From: Hygrocybe punicea | Lineage: Eukaryota > Basidiomycota > Agaricomycetes > Agaricales > Hygrophoraceae | Direction of reading: 5' to 3' | Length of the DNA stretch: 64,000 nucleotides | Assembly (NCBI GenBank): GCA_963556145.1 | Contig: OY744464.1 | Coordinates: 5,084,001 to 5,148,000 of the forward strand | In this document: positions 12,646-24,367 of the stretch, piece after piece | Numbering within the stretch: the stretch's first letter is position 1 | Layout: every line of letters starts with the position of its first letter | Notes under the pieces: model-generated | Databases searched by the model: none | What the model saw: the letters and a program-made list of their open reading frames with translations, nothing else | Told to the model about the DNA's origin: nothing | Made by a program: the position numbers and the translations under genes

Positions 12646-12650
12646 GAAAA

Positions 12651-13488
12651 TGATACGGTTTCCACGTCTATGACCCTGGATAAAGAGATAATAAATGATG
12701 AAAAATGTCGCAAAGGTGCGAACGAGACTTGGGGACACTCCCGACAATAACGCGATAGTGCGCGATAATATGTGTGATAAAATAAACAAACGCGAAGAGT
12801 CGCAAGACAACGCGATGTCGCAATGCAGTGATAAACAAGGATCGGAAGGCTTAGCTGGGTGTCCTAGATGACAGTGCGATACGCGGTGATGACGCGACGA
12901 GACGGAGGTTCTGCGCTACGACTTAGGTCACGATAGCGGAGAGTACGCGATGAGGAGAGATGCAGATTCGAGTGAGAATGACTAGATCCTTTTAAAACTT
13001 AAGCCGCAAACTAGTGGAGAGGGGAGAACTGGGTTCTTCTTCGCATATTTTCTACTACAGGACACTTTTTATATTCTAAAGGGATAGGGGGAAAGGGTGG
13101 ATGAGTGAAATAGAAATGCAGCGAAATATCGCATGAAAGCGACGAAACGGGAACGGAATAGCGAAGGATTTGAAATAACGGCGAATATCACATGAAAGTC
13201 GGCGAAAAGACGAAGATAAACCAGATGAATTACATTTCTGGTATCGGACTCGGCGTCCGAACGTGTAGGACGTGTTTAACAGTCGTGTGTCAGCGTTTTA
13301 AGACTGGGTCGCGCGGTTAAGATACAGCGAAGATGTCGCAGTCACGCGCGCGTTGATCGGCGTAAGTCGCGCAAGTTGCGGGCGGCGCGCTAATGTTTCG
13401 CATGTACGCGGGACTGCGGAAGAGTCGTAGGGAAAGTAGAATTGACCATATGAGAGATTCCGTGCCCACAGGGAGAGACTGCGTATCA
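12651..13488 (-). repeat. TE1 5' LTR
   Basis: This 838-bp LTR pairs with 3785-4622. By eye there are about 18 differences, all transitions and mostly CG versus TG or CA. Confidence 0.93.
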
Positions 13489-13933
13489 ACGCGTTTCCGT
13501 AGTGACCAATACGGTTGAGAAAGATGCTGAGTTGGACAGGGAGAGGAATTTGATCTTTGAAAGATTTACTGACGAATATGGGGTCATCCTTGATGAGGGA
13601 GAGGATGTGATCGAAAGTATCCGGATGGACACGGACCTTCCTCTGGAAACGAATTGGACTATTTTCCTTGTACCACACGAGGAGATCCATTTGGGAGTTG
13701 CGGGGTATTGGTATGCCACGCTGAAGGTAGCGAGTAGAAAGAAGTTGATCTTGCAAGACTTTGAACCTGTCATAAAGGAGTGTGATGAGGTCGATTTCAT
13801 CGGGAGCTGGTGAGCTATCACGAATGTGATCAGAGATCGGAGAACTGCCTTGCCATGATGAAAGGGGACTGCTTGAAGCAGAGAATGGCTGGGATGTATT
13901 GTGGCTATCGACATCGCTATCCTCGTCATCCGA
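13489..13933 (-). pseudogene. Harbinger transposase, middle segment
   Basis: This carries the N-terminal helix-turn-helix-like region of the transposase: an acidic Ser-rich start, then RVHPDTFDHILSLIKDDPIF and IFLNRIGHYGNA. Its 3' end is cut by TE1 at 13489. Its 5' end is cut by the composite insertion at 13933. The same frame continues upstream at 26752-26884. Joining through one copy of CCGA gives the codons TTA TCG GAT GAC without a break. Confidence 0.88.
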
Positions 13934-14726
13934 TGTAGAGGGTCCTCGACCCTCTGAGGCCGTAACATCGATATCTAGCGAATCCGCTCGAACCCGACGT
14001 CTCTAGCAATCTACGTTCGAACCCGACGCAACCCGATGCAACCCGATGCATACCGACTAGCACGGCCGCTCACGTACCTGGTCGGTCTATCTCCTAAACT
14101 CGCGGAACTTCAAATATCAAAGATAGATCTCATCGGACTGGGATCCCGACATCGGACTTGCCTTATTCACGCCTAGCGTCTCCCTTATGGGGATATAGTA
14201 AAGTATTTTGCATCTTTTACGGTTTTTATATCTTCCACCCATTTTCCCTGTCATCGTCGCCTCGCAACGCTCTTCCTACTTCCCCATTTTTATTCTCCTT
14301 TGTTTCCTCTCATCGGCCGAGGACTCTCGTCCGAATCTAGGTACAGAACTTTGTAGTATAAAAACGGTGCCCAAGCGCCGTCTCAAAATAAGAAACCAGT
14401 TCCCCCATTTCCTCTCTCTGAGAATTAGTCTTTCAGTAAATTCCATTGCACACATTGCTCGTCGGATTCCTCAATGCCCTCCCCGTCGTTCTACCGCCTT
14501 TATCTCTACGTTTCTTGTCACCCGACACCCGACCCGCCATACCCGACATCGTCGGCTTCGTCGGCTTCGATCGGTCTCGATAGATTTCAATAGTTTACTC
14601 GGCGGCTTCTTACTTTTTATATCCTATTATCTTACTGAAGCTTGTTAGACTATTCCTAGTCACTTCTACGCTGACCCCACAGGCTTAGGATTATTATTCC
14701 GCAGCCACCCCGACCTCGCCTTTACA
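13934..14726 (+). repeat. Element B 5' LTR
   Basis: This 793-bp LTR starts TGTAGAGGGTCC and ends CCTTTACA. It matches the reverse complement of 18502-19294, of equal length, with nine differences by eye, all CpG transitions. Confidence 0.92.
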
Positions 14727-14728
14727 TC

Positions 14729-14745
14729 TGGAGCCCACCGCGAGG
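14729..14745 (+). other. Element B tRNA primer-binding site
   Basis: TGGAGCCCACCGCGAGG starts two bases after the LTR. It is identical to the sites of TE1 and S. Confidence 0.8.
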
Positions 14746-15638
14746 GATAGTCTAGCACCACCATAGCTTCCTCTTCCTGTATCCCTCCCTCTGACCATCG
14801 TCTTCGAGATCTTCCTCGAAGAACTCTTCAACAAGAACTCTCTTTAGCCGCCTTCGACCCGACAATCGACGATGACTTCTTCCAGCTAGTACCCGACCAC
14901 CTCGCTCGACATAACAATCTCCCGCTCGTCTCAGGGTCAAACACCCCCCTATATCTTTCATCCGACAGTCTCGAATCGGTCGATATACCGATAATTACCA
15001 TTACACCTGACTCATCCGATCTCAGTTCGACACCCGCATCGCCTACGTCCCCGACTTCGACCTCGCTAGAACCCCCGTCCATGTCTTCGCTCTCGACATC
15101 GAAAACTCCGTCATCGTCATCGTCCCCGTCTTCGTCTTCGTCCACGCCGTCATCGCCCACGTTACCCGACCCGCTCATCATACACCCGACAACCGCTTCA
15201 TCGACATCTCAGCTCCTCCCACTCACAATGACTTCGACCTCTGGATCCTCGACCGCTCCCCACGTTACCGCTCCCCATGTTACTCCACGACAAATGCCCG
15301 CTCGCGGTCACTCCATGGCCCCGACCTTCGACGGGAACCCGCTCAATTTAAACCGCTTCTTCGAAGAAGTCGAGATACTTGCTGCCGATGCCGCTCTCGA
15401 CGACGCAGGACGCATCAAGCATAGTCTGCGCTACGCGTCGCTTAGTGACTACGAGCTTTGGGCAAGTTTACCTAGCGCGACCGGCGTCGATTATGCCGCA
15501 TTCAAAAGGAGCGTACTCGTGCTATACCCGGGCACGGAAGACGATCACCGGTACACTATGGCGGATCTCGACCGTCTTACGCACACCCAAACCGCTTACA
15601 GTATCCGTACCCGCGCCGAACTTGGTGAATATTACCGC

Positions 15639-16251
15639 TGTGACGGCAAGTGTGGTTGTAGACCCGAATGGGAATCTACAAAAAGGGTGATCAGCTAAGA
15701 AGTGATCAGAGGAGTTTATTGTCTATAGTCTAGTCAATCCAACCCGAATCCAGGGTTCTGGATCAGAGGGGAAGTGAAGGGAGTGGAGTACGAAGACTAA
15801 TGAGATGATACGAAGCGAGGACTAAGAAGTAGAACTGAAGGGATGCAATACGATAGGATGTAATATGATATGGTGGGATATGATAATATATATGTTGTAG
15901 TATAAGGGTACATCTTTTATACTACTGGGAGAGATCCTGTGCTGTAGTAACTATGTACTACAAGCGAAGGCTGTAACTGATGGTAGAGAGGTGGAGCGGA
16001 GTATAGGGGGAATGGTGCTATGTACTAAGTAACGGGAAACGAAGATATATCATATGTAACTATATACGTACTGATTCCGGGTCGTTAGAGACATCGCATC
16101 TTGAGTATGAACGATTCCGGAGGCGGAATCCGGAGCGGAAAAGACGGAAAAGACCGGAAACGGGCGGAATCGATGATACGTGAATGGGAATGGACGAGGA
16201 CGAAGTGGGATATGAAGAGGATTCGGGTCCAGAGGGCCCGGAGCCTCTACA
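15639..16251. mobile_element. Solo LTR inserted in element B gag
   Basis: This 613-bp insertion starts TGTGACGG and ends CTCTACA. It is flanked by the perfect 4-bp duplication CCGC (15635-15638 and 16252-16255). Its removal restores the Gag frame across TAC CGC GAG TTC. It carries no coding region. It is most likely a solo LTR left by recombination of a related 4-bp-duplication Gypsy element. Confidence 0.85.
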
Positions 16252-18090
16252 CCGCGAGTTCATTCGGATCTCGGGATTCCTCTTAGACAAGGGTCGGATC
16301 TCTCCCCGAGAACACAACATCGCGTACGAGAACGGCTTCCATGTCGAGCTTAAAAAGGACATCAAAACCCGTCTGCAGTACCAAAAGCCGAACCATTTCC
16401 ATAGCGACCCTTACGACTTCCAGGACTTCCACAATTGCGCCCACTTCCTGCTGGCCGGAACCGCGGCCGAACCGTCCACCGTCTCTCGTCTATCGTCAAC
16501 GTCGCCTGCCGCCATCCGGTACTCGACTCCAATAGAACCCGCCACCCGCTACCCGCCACCCGCTCGCTATGACCCGGTCATTCCTAAAGCGGAACCGGTC
16601 GAACCTAACGTATCCGACCTATTTCGTCTCGTTTCGCAACAACTCGCCGTCCTCACACAGGCCCTCACTGAACGCAACAACCCCCCAAAGCCATGTGCAA
16701 ATAGGGCTGAGCCGACCACCGCGGGACAGGGTTTCACCAATTTCAACTGCCTCTTTTGCGACGACCCGTTCCATCGTATACGCGATTGTCCTATTTGCGA
16801 GCAGTACACTCGAGACGGGATATGCCGCAAGAACGAGCACGGCCGCATCGTGTTGCCTAACGGAATGTATCTTCCAAAGGCTATTGTCGGCAAAAATATG
16901 AGGGAACGCTTCGACGCGTGGCACGCACAGAACCCCGGCAACCGCGCTCCCCCTGCCCGCAACCCCACAGAACCGTTCCAACGCGACCCGCCGCCTCATG
17001 TCAAAGCTAACTTCGTCTCCGCTGTCGAAGTACCCACCTACGAACCAGAGGCCACTACCGAGTACGCCGACATCTTTCAGTCCACGATGTCCGACATCGA
17101 CGATGACAACGAACAGATTAAGGTTCTGGAAGCCGAAGTGCAGCGGCTTCATAAACGGGTTAGATTCGACGGTGTAGAGATCCCATCAAAGGCGAAAGGC
17201 AAGTCTAGAGAAACGTTTCCCAATCTGCCCACCACTTCCACGTCTGTCCCCGCCGCGAAACCCGCCGAGAAAACGGCCAGACCTATCAACGAGCAGCCGA
17301 TCACCATAGTCCCCCCTTCGAACACGCGGCCGACCGAGCCGACCGCCCTTGTACCGCGCACTCCCCAGAACCTTCCCGCATCGCACCCCCAATACCGCTA
17401 CCAAGCCCCCATCAAAGATCCCGGTATCGCCAAATCCGTCATCGACCGCGCGCTCGATTCTCAAGTCTGCATTTCGCAGCGAGAACTTTTAGCCATGTCG
17501 TCCGACGCCCGCCATCACATGAAGGACCTCACTACGTCGAAAAAGGTCACCGCCGAGAGTAACAACGTCGAGGTCTTCCATTTTCATGCACCCGAAATCC
17601 CCACTCGCGCCTGTCAACACTGTCAGGAAAACGTCCCGCTCGTCATCGGCCGCGACTCAGTCCCTCTCCGTGCGGTCTACCCGCTCATCAACGGCAAATT
17701 CGTATTCGAGTGCGTCCTCGACAACGGTTCCATGATCATCGGCATGCGGCACGATATTTGGGAGAAACTCGGTTACGGCCTCCAAAATATGAAGATGCAG
17801 ATGCAGTCGGCAAATAAAAGCGACAATGACACCCTCGGCCGGATCGCCAACCTAAAATTCACTTTTGGCGACGTCGATCTTTTCCTCCAAGTCCAAGTCG
17901 TCAACGACGCCCCCTACGAGATCCTCATCGGCCGCCCGTTCTTCACGCTTTCCGAGGCCCTTACGAAGGATTATAAAAACGGAGAACAACAGGTCACGAT
18001 CACGGATCCAAACACCGGCGCCGTCGTCACCTTGCCCACCATCGAGCACAACCAAAAGAACCGACGAGAGCAGTCCAACACCGGAAAGCC

Positions 18091-18097
18091 GGATTTT
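18091..18097 (+). other. Element B candidate -1 ribosomal frameshift site
   Basis: The gag-pro codons read CCG GAT TTT TAG. The G-GAT-TTT heptamer is in phase and immediately precedes the stop. A -1 slip continues into TTA GAA GTC, the pol frame. The GGAUUUU type is a known retroviral slippery sequence. Confidence 0.65.
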
Positions 18098-18501
18098 TAG
18101 AAGTCGAGGACCCGGAGATACCTCTCGGAAAGGACGCACCGGGAGATGAGAAGCCGCCACTCGAAAGCGACCACACCTATACCACGAACTATGCTTCCCT
18201 TTTGCCGTTTCCCCTAGAAGAGGACTTATGTTTTTCTATCAATTTAGATTTCTCTTCGTCTCAACCTCAGACTGCCGCCCAGTACATTTCATTGTTGACC
18301 GATGTACAAAATCAGCTACGTACTACCGATACCCTTCCTTCGTCTTGTTCCGTCCCCGCTCCTGCGTCACATATTTCTTCTTCGAATATTTGTAACAAGG
18401 CCTCTACTGAACACGCTACTTATATCTCGTATACCACCCCCCCTACCAGGGACCTAAAAGGAGTCGTTACCAAGAAAAAGTATAAGAAGGTAGCCGATCG
18501 T
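18098..18501 (+). pseudogene. pol: Element B pol, N-terminal fragment
   Basis: The -1 frame after gag-pro runs open from 18100 to the junction at 18501 and ends in KKKYKKVADR. This corresponds to the KKVYKPVAR region of TE1 pol. It is Ser/Thr/Pro-rich and variable, as in TE1. The continuing part of pol lies on the opposite strand from 24128 downwards. The join through TCGT gives VADRIRPISTTLPDEY, matching the order in TE1. Confidence 0.85.
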
Positions 18502-19294
18502 TGTAAAGGCGAGGTCGGGGTGGCTGCGGAATAATAATCCTAAGCCTGTGGGGTCAGCGTAGAAGTGACTAGGAATAGTCTAACAAGCTTCAGTAAGATA
18601 ATAGGATATAAAAAGTAAGAAGCCGCCGAGTAAACTATTGAAATCTATCGAGACCGATCGAAGCCAACGAAGCCGACGATGTCGGGTACGGCGGGTCGGG
18701 TGTCGGGTGACGAGAAACATAGAGATAAAGGCAGTAGAATGACGGGGAGGGCGTCGAGGAATCCGACGAGCAATGTGTGCAATGGAATTTACTGAAAGAC
18801 TAATTCTCAGAGAGAGGAAATGGGGGAACTGGTTTCTTATTTTGAGACGGCGCTTGGGCACCGTTTTTATACTACAAAGTTCTGTACCTAGATTCGGACG
18901 AGAGTCCTCGGCCGATGAGAGGAAACAAAGGAGAATAAAAATGGGGAAGTAGGAAGAGCGTTGCGAGGCGACGATGACAGGGAAAATGGGTGGAAGATAT
19001 AAAAACCGTAAAAGATGCAAAATACTTTACTATATCCCCATAAGGGAGACGCTAGGCGTGAATAAGGCAAGTCCGATGTCGGGATCCCAGTCCGATGAGA
19101 TCTATCTTTGATATTTGAAGTTCCGCGAGTTTAGGAGATAGACCGACCAGGTACGTGAGCGGCCGTGCTAGTCGGTATGCATCGGGTTGCGTCGGGTTGC
19201 GTCGGGTTCGAACGTAGATTGCTAGAGACGTCGGGTTCGAGCGGATTCGCTAGATATCGATGTTACGGCCTCAGAGGGTCGAGGACCCTCTACA
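18502..19294 (-). repeat. Element B 3' LTR, inverted
   Basis: This 793-bp LTR lies in the orientation opposite to the 5' LTR at 13934. Its outer end (TGTAAAGG on the plus strand) abuts the pol fragment at 18501. It lies next to the inverted half of B, which carries the antisense gene and pol. So the two LTRs of one element face each other. Confidence 0.92.
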
Positions 19295-19373
19295 TCTCCT
19301 AGGGTCTTCTAATAGAGACCATCCGTGGTCGAGAATATGGGGTCTCCGAATGCGGGTCGCGAATGTGGCCAAT

Positions 19374-19379
19374 CACGTG
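19374..19379 (+). promoter_or_regulatory. CACGTG motif upstream of the element B antisense gene
   Basis: CACGTG lies next to a CCAAT (GGCCAATCACGTG), about 90 bp before the ATG at 19466. The TE1 antisense gene has CACGTG at a similar distance. An A/T-rich stretch at 19400-19420 may replace the TATA box. Confidence 0.4.
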
Positions 19380-19465
19380 AGCGGCCAAACAACGGCAAAG
19401 TAAAAAAAAATAAAAAAATTCTTGTTGTTGATCCGACCTTTCCTCTACACCATCACACGTTCACA

Positions 19466-20666
19466 ATGTCCCAAGTCTACGACAACTTCCTCGCTTTTGT
19501 CGAAAGCATTGAACCCGATGTCTGGGCGGACTACCAAGAGGCCGTCAACGCGGTCACCGTGTTTCATAGCGACGACCTCGTAACGATGGTGGACGGCAAC
19601 GAGGGGATGGCCCAACAATGGTTGAGCGGCCGCAAGAAGGCGCTGGTGAGTTTCCTTATTGACTACGCGTGTCCTAAGATAGCTCATGTCGTCCCGCCAG
19701 CGTGCTTATAATGGAATCGTCGCGGAACTCCGAGCTGGTGGTACGAGGCCAGTAACGCCACCGTTATGGGCCGACCGCCAATCGTACGCCAACGATGTCG
19801 AAGAGTGGCTGAAAGAAGCGGCGGACCGGGAGAGGCAGGAACAGGAAGAAGCCAGACGGCGGGCGGATGAAGAAGCGGCTACGTGGGAAGAGGAGGCCAG
19901 ACGGATGGCAGAGGCAAATGCACAAGCGGAGGCGGAGAAAAGGCGAAAGGCGGCAGAGGAAAGGCCGGAGCGGCTTAGAATAGAACAACACGAGCAGCAC
20001 TGGAATCAAGAAGCGGACCGGGTTGAAAGGGATGGAGCCACGTATCGGCGGCGGCTCAGCGAAGAACGGCGAGCTGAAGCAAACGCATCGGTCGTGGGTG
20101 AACCAAGGACTGAGTTGATTCCGGAGGGCGAAGCCGCAGTTGAGCCAAAGGAAGGCCCTGTCGACCCGGCACCAGAGACACCGGCCGATGTAGAAGACGT
20201 AGATACGCCGGGCGTAGAGACCGGAGACTTGGCTGGTACGACGGTGAGTTCTTGTGTCGGTTCATTTGTTCTTTAGTCACTGATCCTGGTAACAGTTCAC
20301 CGGGCTGTTTCCCCTACAACCCTGCACCAACTGCGTCAAGGCGCAAGAGGCGTGTCGAGGCGTCACGGGCTACGTGTGCGAATGATGCCGGAGGCTGAAG
20401 ACGAGGAGGAGTCGGAGGAAGAGCGGCCGACGAAAAGGCTTAGGACGGCCTCAGCAGCGAACCCGTTCATTTTGACAATGGAGAATTACGAGCAAGTATC
20501 GGCGCGGCTAGCGGTCCTTACGGAGGAGCTGGGAGCCCTGGGCACCAACGTCAACCGTCACCTCGTCCACTTCGGTCAAGAGTTCCAGCGGCTTCGCGTC
20601 GATCTCGAACGGTCGACCTCAAGGTTGGCGATGTTGAAGCGGGATTACGAGACCGGCCGCCTGTAA
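19466..20666 (+). pseudogene. Antisense accessory gene of element B, homolog of the TE1 gene
   Basis: The exons are about 19466-19645, 19701-20243 and 20296 onwards, with GT-AG introns of 55 and 52 nt. The first part gives MSQVYDNFLAF..., then a long Glu/Ala/Arg coiled coil (about 19800-20060) and an acidic Pro-rich linker. The third exon encodes a cysteine segment with spacing C-x2-C-x6-C-x7-C, like the first half of a Zn2Cys6 cluster. That frame meets TGA at 20383-20385. The C-terminal coiled coil is in another frame (to 20666), so a one-base shift is likely. Relative to pol (minus strand) the gene is antisense and lies between pol and the 3' LTR, as in TE1. Sequence identity to TE1 is low but exon layout and composition agree. 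Confidence 0.6.
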
Positions 20667-20875
20667 AATATATATATAAAAATAACGAGCCCATTGTATA
20701 TATAAAAAAATATATCGTGTACATAAAAGACGTGTCAGCTTGTTCACCCAGCTTAAGGAAAGCCGATCGGCTCCCGAAGACATAGGACTATTTGCATCAT
20801 TCGTCATATCGTTAGAAAACTAAGAGGAACTAAATAAAATAGGGGTATAACGTGGACAGAATATAAATGAAATGC

Positions 20876-23800
20876 TTAATCGTCGTCGGGTGAGGAGTCT
20901 ATAGAGGGTGGGTACGTCGGATCATCAAGATCGTTTGAATCGGTATCGTCGGCATCGGGGTATTGTAAGAAGTCGTCCAACGGTATCGATATTTTTGAGC
21001 GGGCGTGGTAGGGTACGACTTGGAAAGCGGCAAATCGAGATTTAGAAACCGCACCGTCGAGTTCGGCGAGTATGTAGGATCCGCCTTCTGTTTTCCTGAC
21101 GACAACCATGGGTCCAAAGTACCGCGGTTTTGCTTTACGATCGAGAGACATTTCGATACGTGAATTTCGGACGAGAACGAGGTTACCGGGTTCGAAGTCG
21201 TAAACTTTGATCGTGTTGGCGTATTTCTGCTCGAATTGCCGGGCGGACGCGAGCCGAGATTTGGTAAGCTTTTCTTTGACCCGATCGAGGTTGGCTTCTC
21301 GTTTACGAAGTTGTCGGGCGCGGATGACTATGAGGTCGGTCGTAGACATCGTATCTTGCGTCGGAACCATGTACGTAGCTTCGGCAAAATTGAATGGAAA
21401 CAGCGGTTCTACTCCGTGTGCGATGTAGTAGGACGAGTATCCGAGGCTTTTGTGTGTCGTGACCCGTTCGGCCCAAAATACGGAGTGGGTTACGGTGTGC
21501 CATTTCTTTTCATCTCCGTCACAACTTTTCATAATGGCCTCCTGGACATCTAGGTGGCGATGCTCAACGGGTCCATTCGCTTGTGAGTTATAGGGCGAAA
21601 TGCGGATGTGCCGGATACCGTAGCGGGAGGCAAGATAGTCGAGCGCTTCTACGAACGGCTTGCCGTTGTCGGTGACGATTTCTTCGAGAGCGCCCCAACG
21701 GCATAAGATGTCTTCGAACAAGAACGAGCCGATGGTGGAGCCGGTCTCGCGGTGTAACATGCGGAACTCAGGGTAAGCGGACAGGGAGCAATGGGCTTGG
21801 ACGATGTATCGATAGCCGCCGGATCGTGGCATAAACATTGTGTCGACATACGCTTTACGAAATAGCGAGGCCAGTGTAGCGACGGTAGGCGGAATGTGAT
21901 GATAACGCATTTGCTGTACTTGGCACTGATGGCAAGACTGGACGTACCACTTGACGTCGTGGTCGAGGTGCGGCCACCAGAAACGGTCGAGTAGCCGAGC
22001 GCGGACGGAGAATATACCTTTGTGGCCGAGAGAGTCGTGAGCGTCTTTGAGTAACTGAAGCCGGCGGTCGGGCGGTATGACAAGTTTGTGTTTTCCGTGA
22101 CGGTCTTTGCGCCAAAGCTTGTTATCGGTGACGAAGAATTCAAGGGCGTATCGTAAGAACAGACGGTATTCTTCGTCCGTGAAGTTCGCAGGTCGGGTTA
22201 GATCTCGTAACCAGATCTCGACGAGAGCAAGACGAGCGTCGGCCGCGCGGGCTTTATCGGATCGCGGTATGTCAGAAACGGCTTCCTGATTTGTGTAGAC
22301 GAGGACAGTGGGTAATTCTTGGAGTCGGTCGGCTGTGGCACGGCAGCGGCCGCATACGGCAATCGGCTTAGATGGTATGGGGACGGGTCGGTAGTTGACG
22401 ACTTCCATAAAGAAACCGTAGGAGTGGTCGAGCCAATCATCGGAATTGTTGATCTCCTCGGGGTCTTCTGCAGCGCGGGGACGTCAGGAGAGTCCGTCGG
22501 GTGCACCGTGTGCGGAAGCGGGTACGTGAACGAGTCTAAAGTCAAATAAGAGCACGCCGGCTATCCATCGGTTGATCGTTGCATTGGGCTGAATGTCGGG
22601 GTTGTTGAGCATCCCTTTTATGTACTTCGCGTCGACTTCAACGGTGAGGTTGCGGACGCCGATAATGAAAATCCGATAGGCGCGGAGGGCCCTGAAGAGA
22701 CCGTAAAGCTCGAGCTTGGACTGAGAGTATCGGGCTTCGTGTTCGTTCCACGATATTGAGCCAAAACGATTCGGATAGCGCTTTCCGTCGGCGCGGATTT
22801 GCATAAGAACGAAGCCGACTCCAAGAACGGATGAATCGACGGCGAGAATCACTTCCCATTCACGCGTGTAGTCGATAGCGCGCAGCGCTGGCGACGTAAT
22901 GACGGCGTTTTTGAGGTAGTCGACGGTGGTCTCTTCTTCTTCACCAAATTCGAAGGGTATACCTTTGCGGGTAAGACGGACGAGGGGTCGGGAGTGGAGC
23001 GAGAAGTCCTTGATAAAAATACGCAAGACGCCACAGATGCCGAGAAAGGCGCGAACTTCGGTGAGGTTGGTCGGCAGTGGCCAATCGCGAATCTTCTGTA
23101 CTTTGGAGTCGTCGGCTACTCTTCCTTCGTATGTGCATCGGTGGCCGACAACGATGACTGAGGGTCGACACAACTCGAGTTTTTTGCCGTTGAAGGTACC
23201 GCCGACATAGCGGAAACGCTGGATGACGCGGTTGACACCTTGGAAGTGCTCCCAAATGAAACGTCGGATTGCCGGGTTCTCGGGTATAGTCTCATAGGTA
23301 CCGTCGGGTTGTTCGTAACGGGTTGGAGGCCCTTTGACGGGAATATCGTCCATATACGGAACGGCAAGATGAGGGATTTCGTCACGGAGGATGTACGTGG
23401 AGTCACCGTGTAGGATCTGCGGGGAATTTGTGTATCCCATAGCAATCTGCGTAAGTTGAAGCGTTCCGAGTGGAGACTGAAAGGTCATATAGTCCCGAGA
23501 TGAGGGGTGGACGAGGCGTTGGTCGAAAGAGACGAAGAGGTCGAAGGAAGCGTAGCAAGAGTGGCCGCCAAAGGCCTCGGCCAAGTGCTCGGTCATGGGC
23601 GGTACGGCGGGATCGCGGATAGTGACGGCGTTAAGCGGCTGTAGATCGTGGACGATTCGAAGAGACTTCCCATCCTTTTTCAAAACGCAGAACCAGCGGG
23701 AGCGGTATGACGAATTCGAGGGTTCATAGGTACCGGCGTTAATTTTGTCTTTGATGATGCCGATGACTTCGTTAAGGATGCCGGGTGGGATTGGGATATT

Positions 23801-24128
23801 GCGATGGACCCACGGGTCGTGCGGTACGGTGGGAATGTGGATCGGCGGGAAGTAGTCCGTATTGAACTGGCCTTTCTCGGATTCGTTCCAGGCGAAGGCG
23901 GCTTCTTGCGTTTTGATGATATGGTGGCCGAGTTTTTCTTCCTCAGGCCAAAGGAATCCATCTGAGTTCATCGGCATCGCGTCGTGTCGTTCCTGGGTAT
24001 AGCGGGTGCCGGGTGTAAAGTCGGGCGGGTGAGTCGGGAGCGTGGGTAAATCGGCTAGCGGGTCGCCGGTGATCTCGCGTATGATACGGTATTCATCAGG
24101 GAGAGTGGTAGAAATTGGGCGGATACGA
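20876..24128 (-). pseudogene. pol: Element B pol: reverse transcriptase, RNase H and integrase (inverted half)
   Basis: The frame is open from 24128 to 20876 except for one TGA at 22484-22486, in GLS-stop-RPR, where TE1 has GLSRRV. This fits CGA to TGA. The reverse transcriptase has FDLFVSFDQR and YMDDIPVKGP (near 23345). RNase H and connection follow to about 22560. The integrase has the zinc-binding region (HDSLGHKG ... CHQC) and the catalytic residues Asp in VDTMFM, Asp in VTDNGKPF and Glu in NGPVEHRH. The C-terminus has RYFGPMVVV and AFQVVPYHAR and an acidic tail. There is no chromodomain. The 5' end is cut at the TCGT site described for the composite. Confidence 0.9.
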
Positions 24129-24365
24129 TGTAGAGATTGATATCTCTCTGTGTGCGTATTCTCTTATTTTCTATTGTTACAGTTCTTATCTTCTTTACAA
24201 TTTCACTTCACCATTTCTTTACCACATTCCATTTATAGATACTATACAGTACCTATATAGTGGCTTGTGTACATAGTTACAAACAAGTCGAGTTTTTGGG
24301 TTTCTATCCTACTGACAACGGACTCGCACCCCGAATCCGCGCCTACCCAGGCTGCATTTACCACA
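24129..24365 (+). repeat. Element S 5' LTR
   Basis: The first 160 bp are identical to 26514-26673. The last 77 bp are clearly diverged from the 3' copy, with indels and transversions. Confidence 0.85.
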
Positions 24366-24367
24366 TC

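Larger units (their letters stand above)
3785..13488 (-). mobile_element. TE1: Ty3/Gypsy LTR retrotransposon inserted in the Harbinger transposase
   Basis: The element is 9,704 bp with two 838-bp LTRs that start TGATACG and end CGTATCA. The flanks are ATGC on the left (3781-3784) and ACGC on the right (13489-13492). That is a 4-bp target duplication differing by one CpG transition. The order on the minus strand is LTR, primer-binding site, gag-protease, reverse transcriptase/RNase H, integrase, an antisense accessory gene, polypurine tract, LTR. The LTRs differ at about 18 of 838 positions, all transitions. gag and pol carry nonsense and frameshift mutations, so the copy is not autonomous now. 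There is no chromodomain after the integrase. Confidence 0.93.
15081..18100 (+). pseudogene. gag: Element B gag-protease, interrupted by a solo LTR
   Basis: The coding parts are 15081-15638 and 16256-18100, about 800 residues when the solo LTR and one CCGC copy are removed. No internal stop was seen. The Gag core (MPARGHS... to FHVELKKDIKTRLQY) resembles that of TE1. A CCHC knuckle CLFCDDPFHRIRDC lies near 16755. A coiled-coil-like segment lies near 17110-17170. The aspartic protease has VLDNGSM near 17715. The frame ends TTT TAG at 18095-18100, and a -1 shift there enters pol. The open frame also extends upstream of 15081 to near 14751 without an ATG; see the ATA codon at 14763. Confidence 0.85.

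Noticed and set aside
14208..14648. A 146-residue open frame that occurs nearly identically at 18580-19020 on the other strand
   Set aside because: Both lie inside the two inverted LTR copies of element B; the similarity comes from the LTR, and the frame has no recognisable motif.
18502..24128. Simple chromosomal inversion of the right half of element B
   Set aside because: Kept only as an alternative. It would need both breakpoints exactly at LTR tips and would not by itself explain why the outer flank of S matches the outer flank of B (CCGA).
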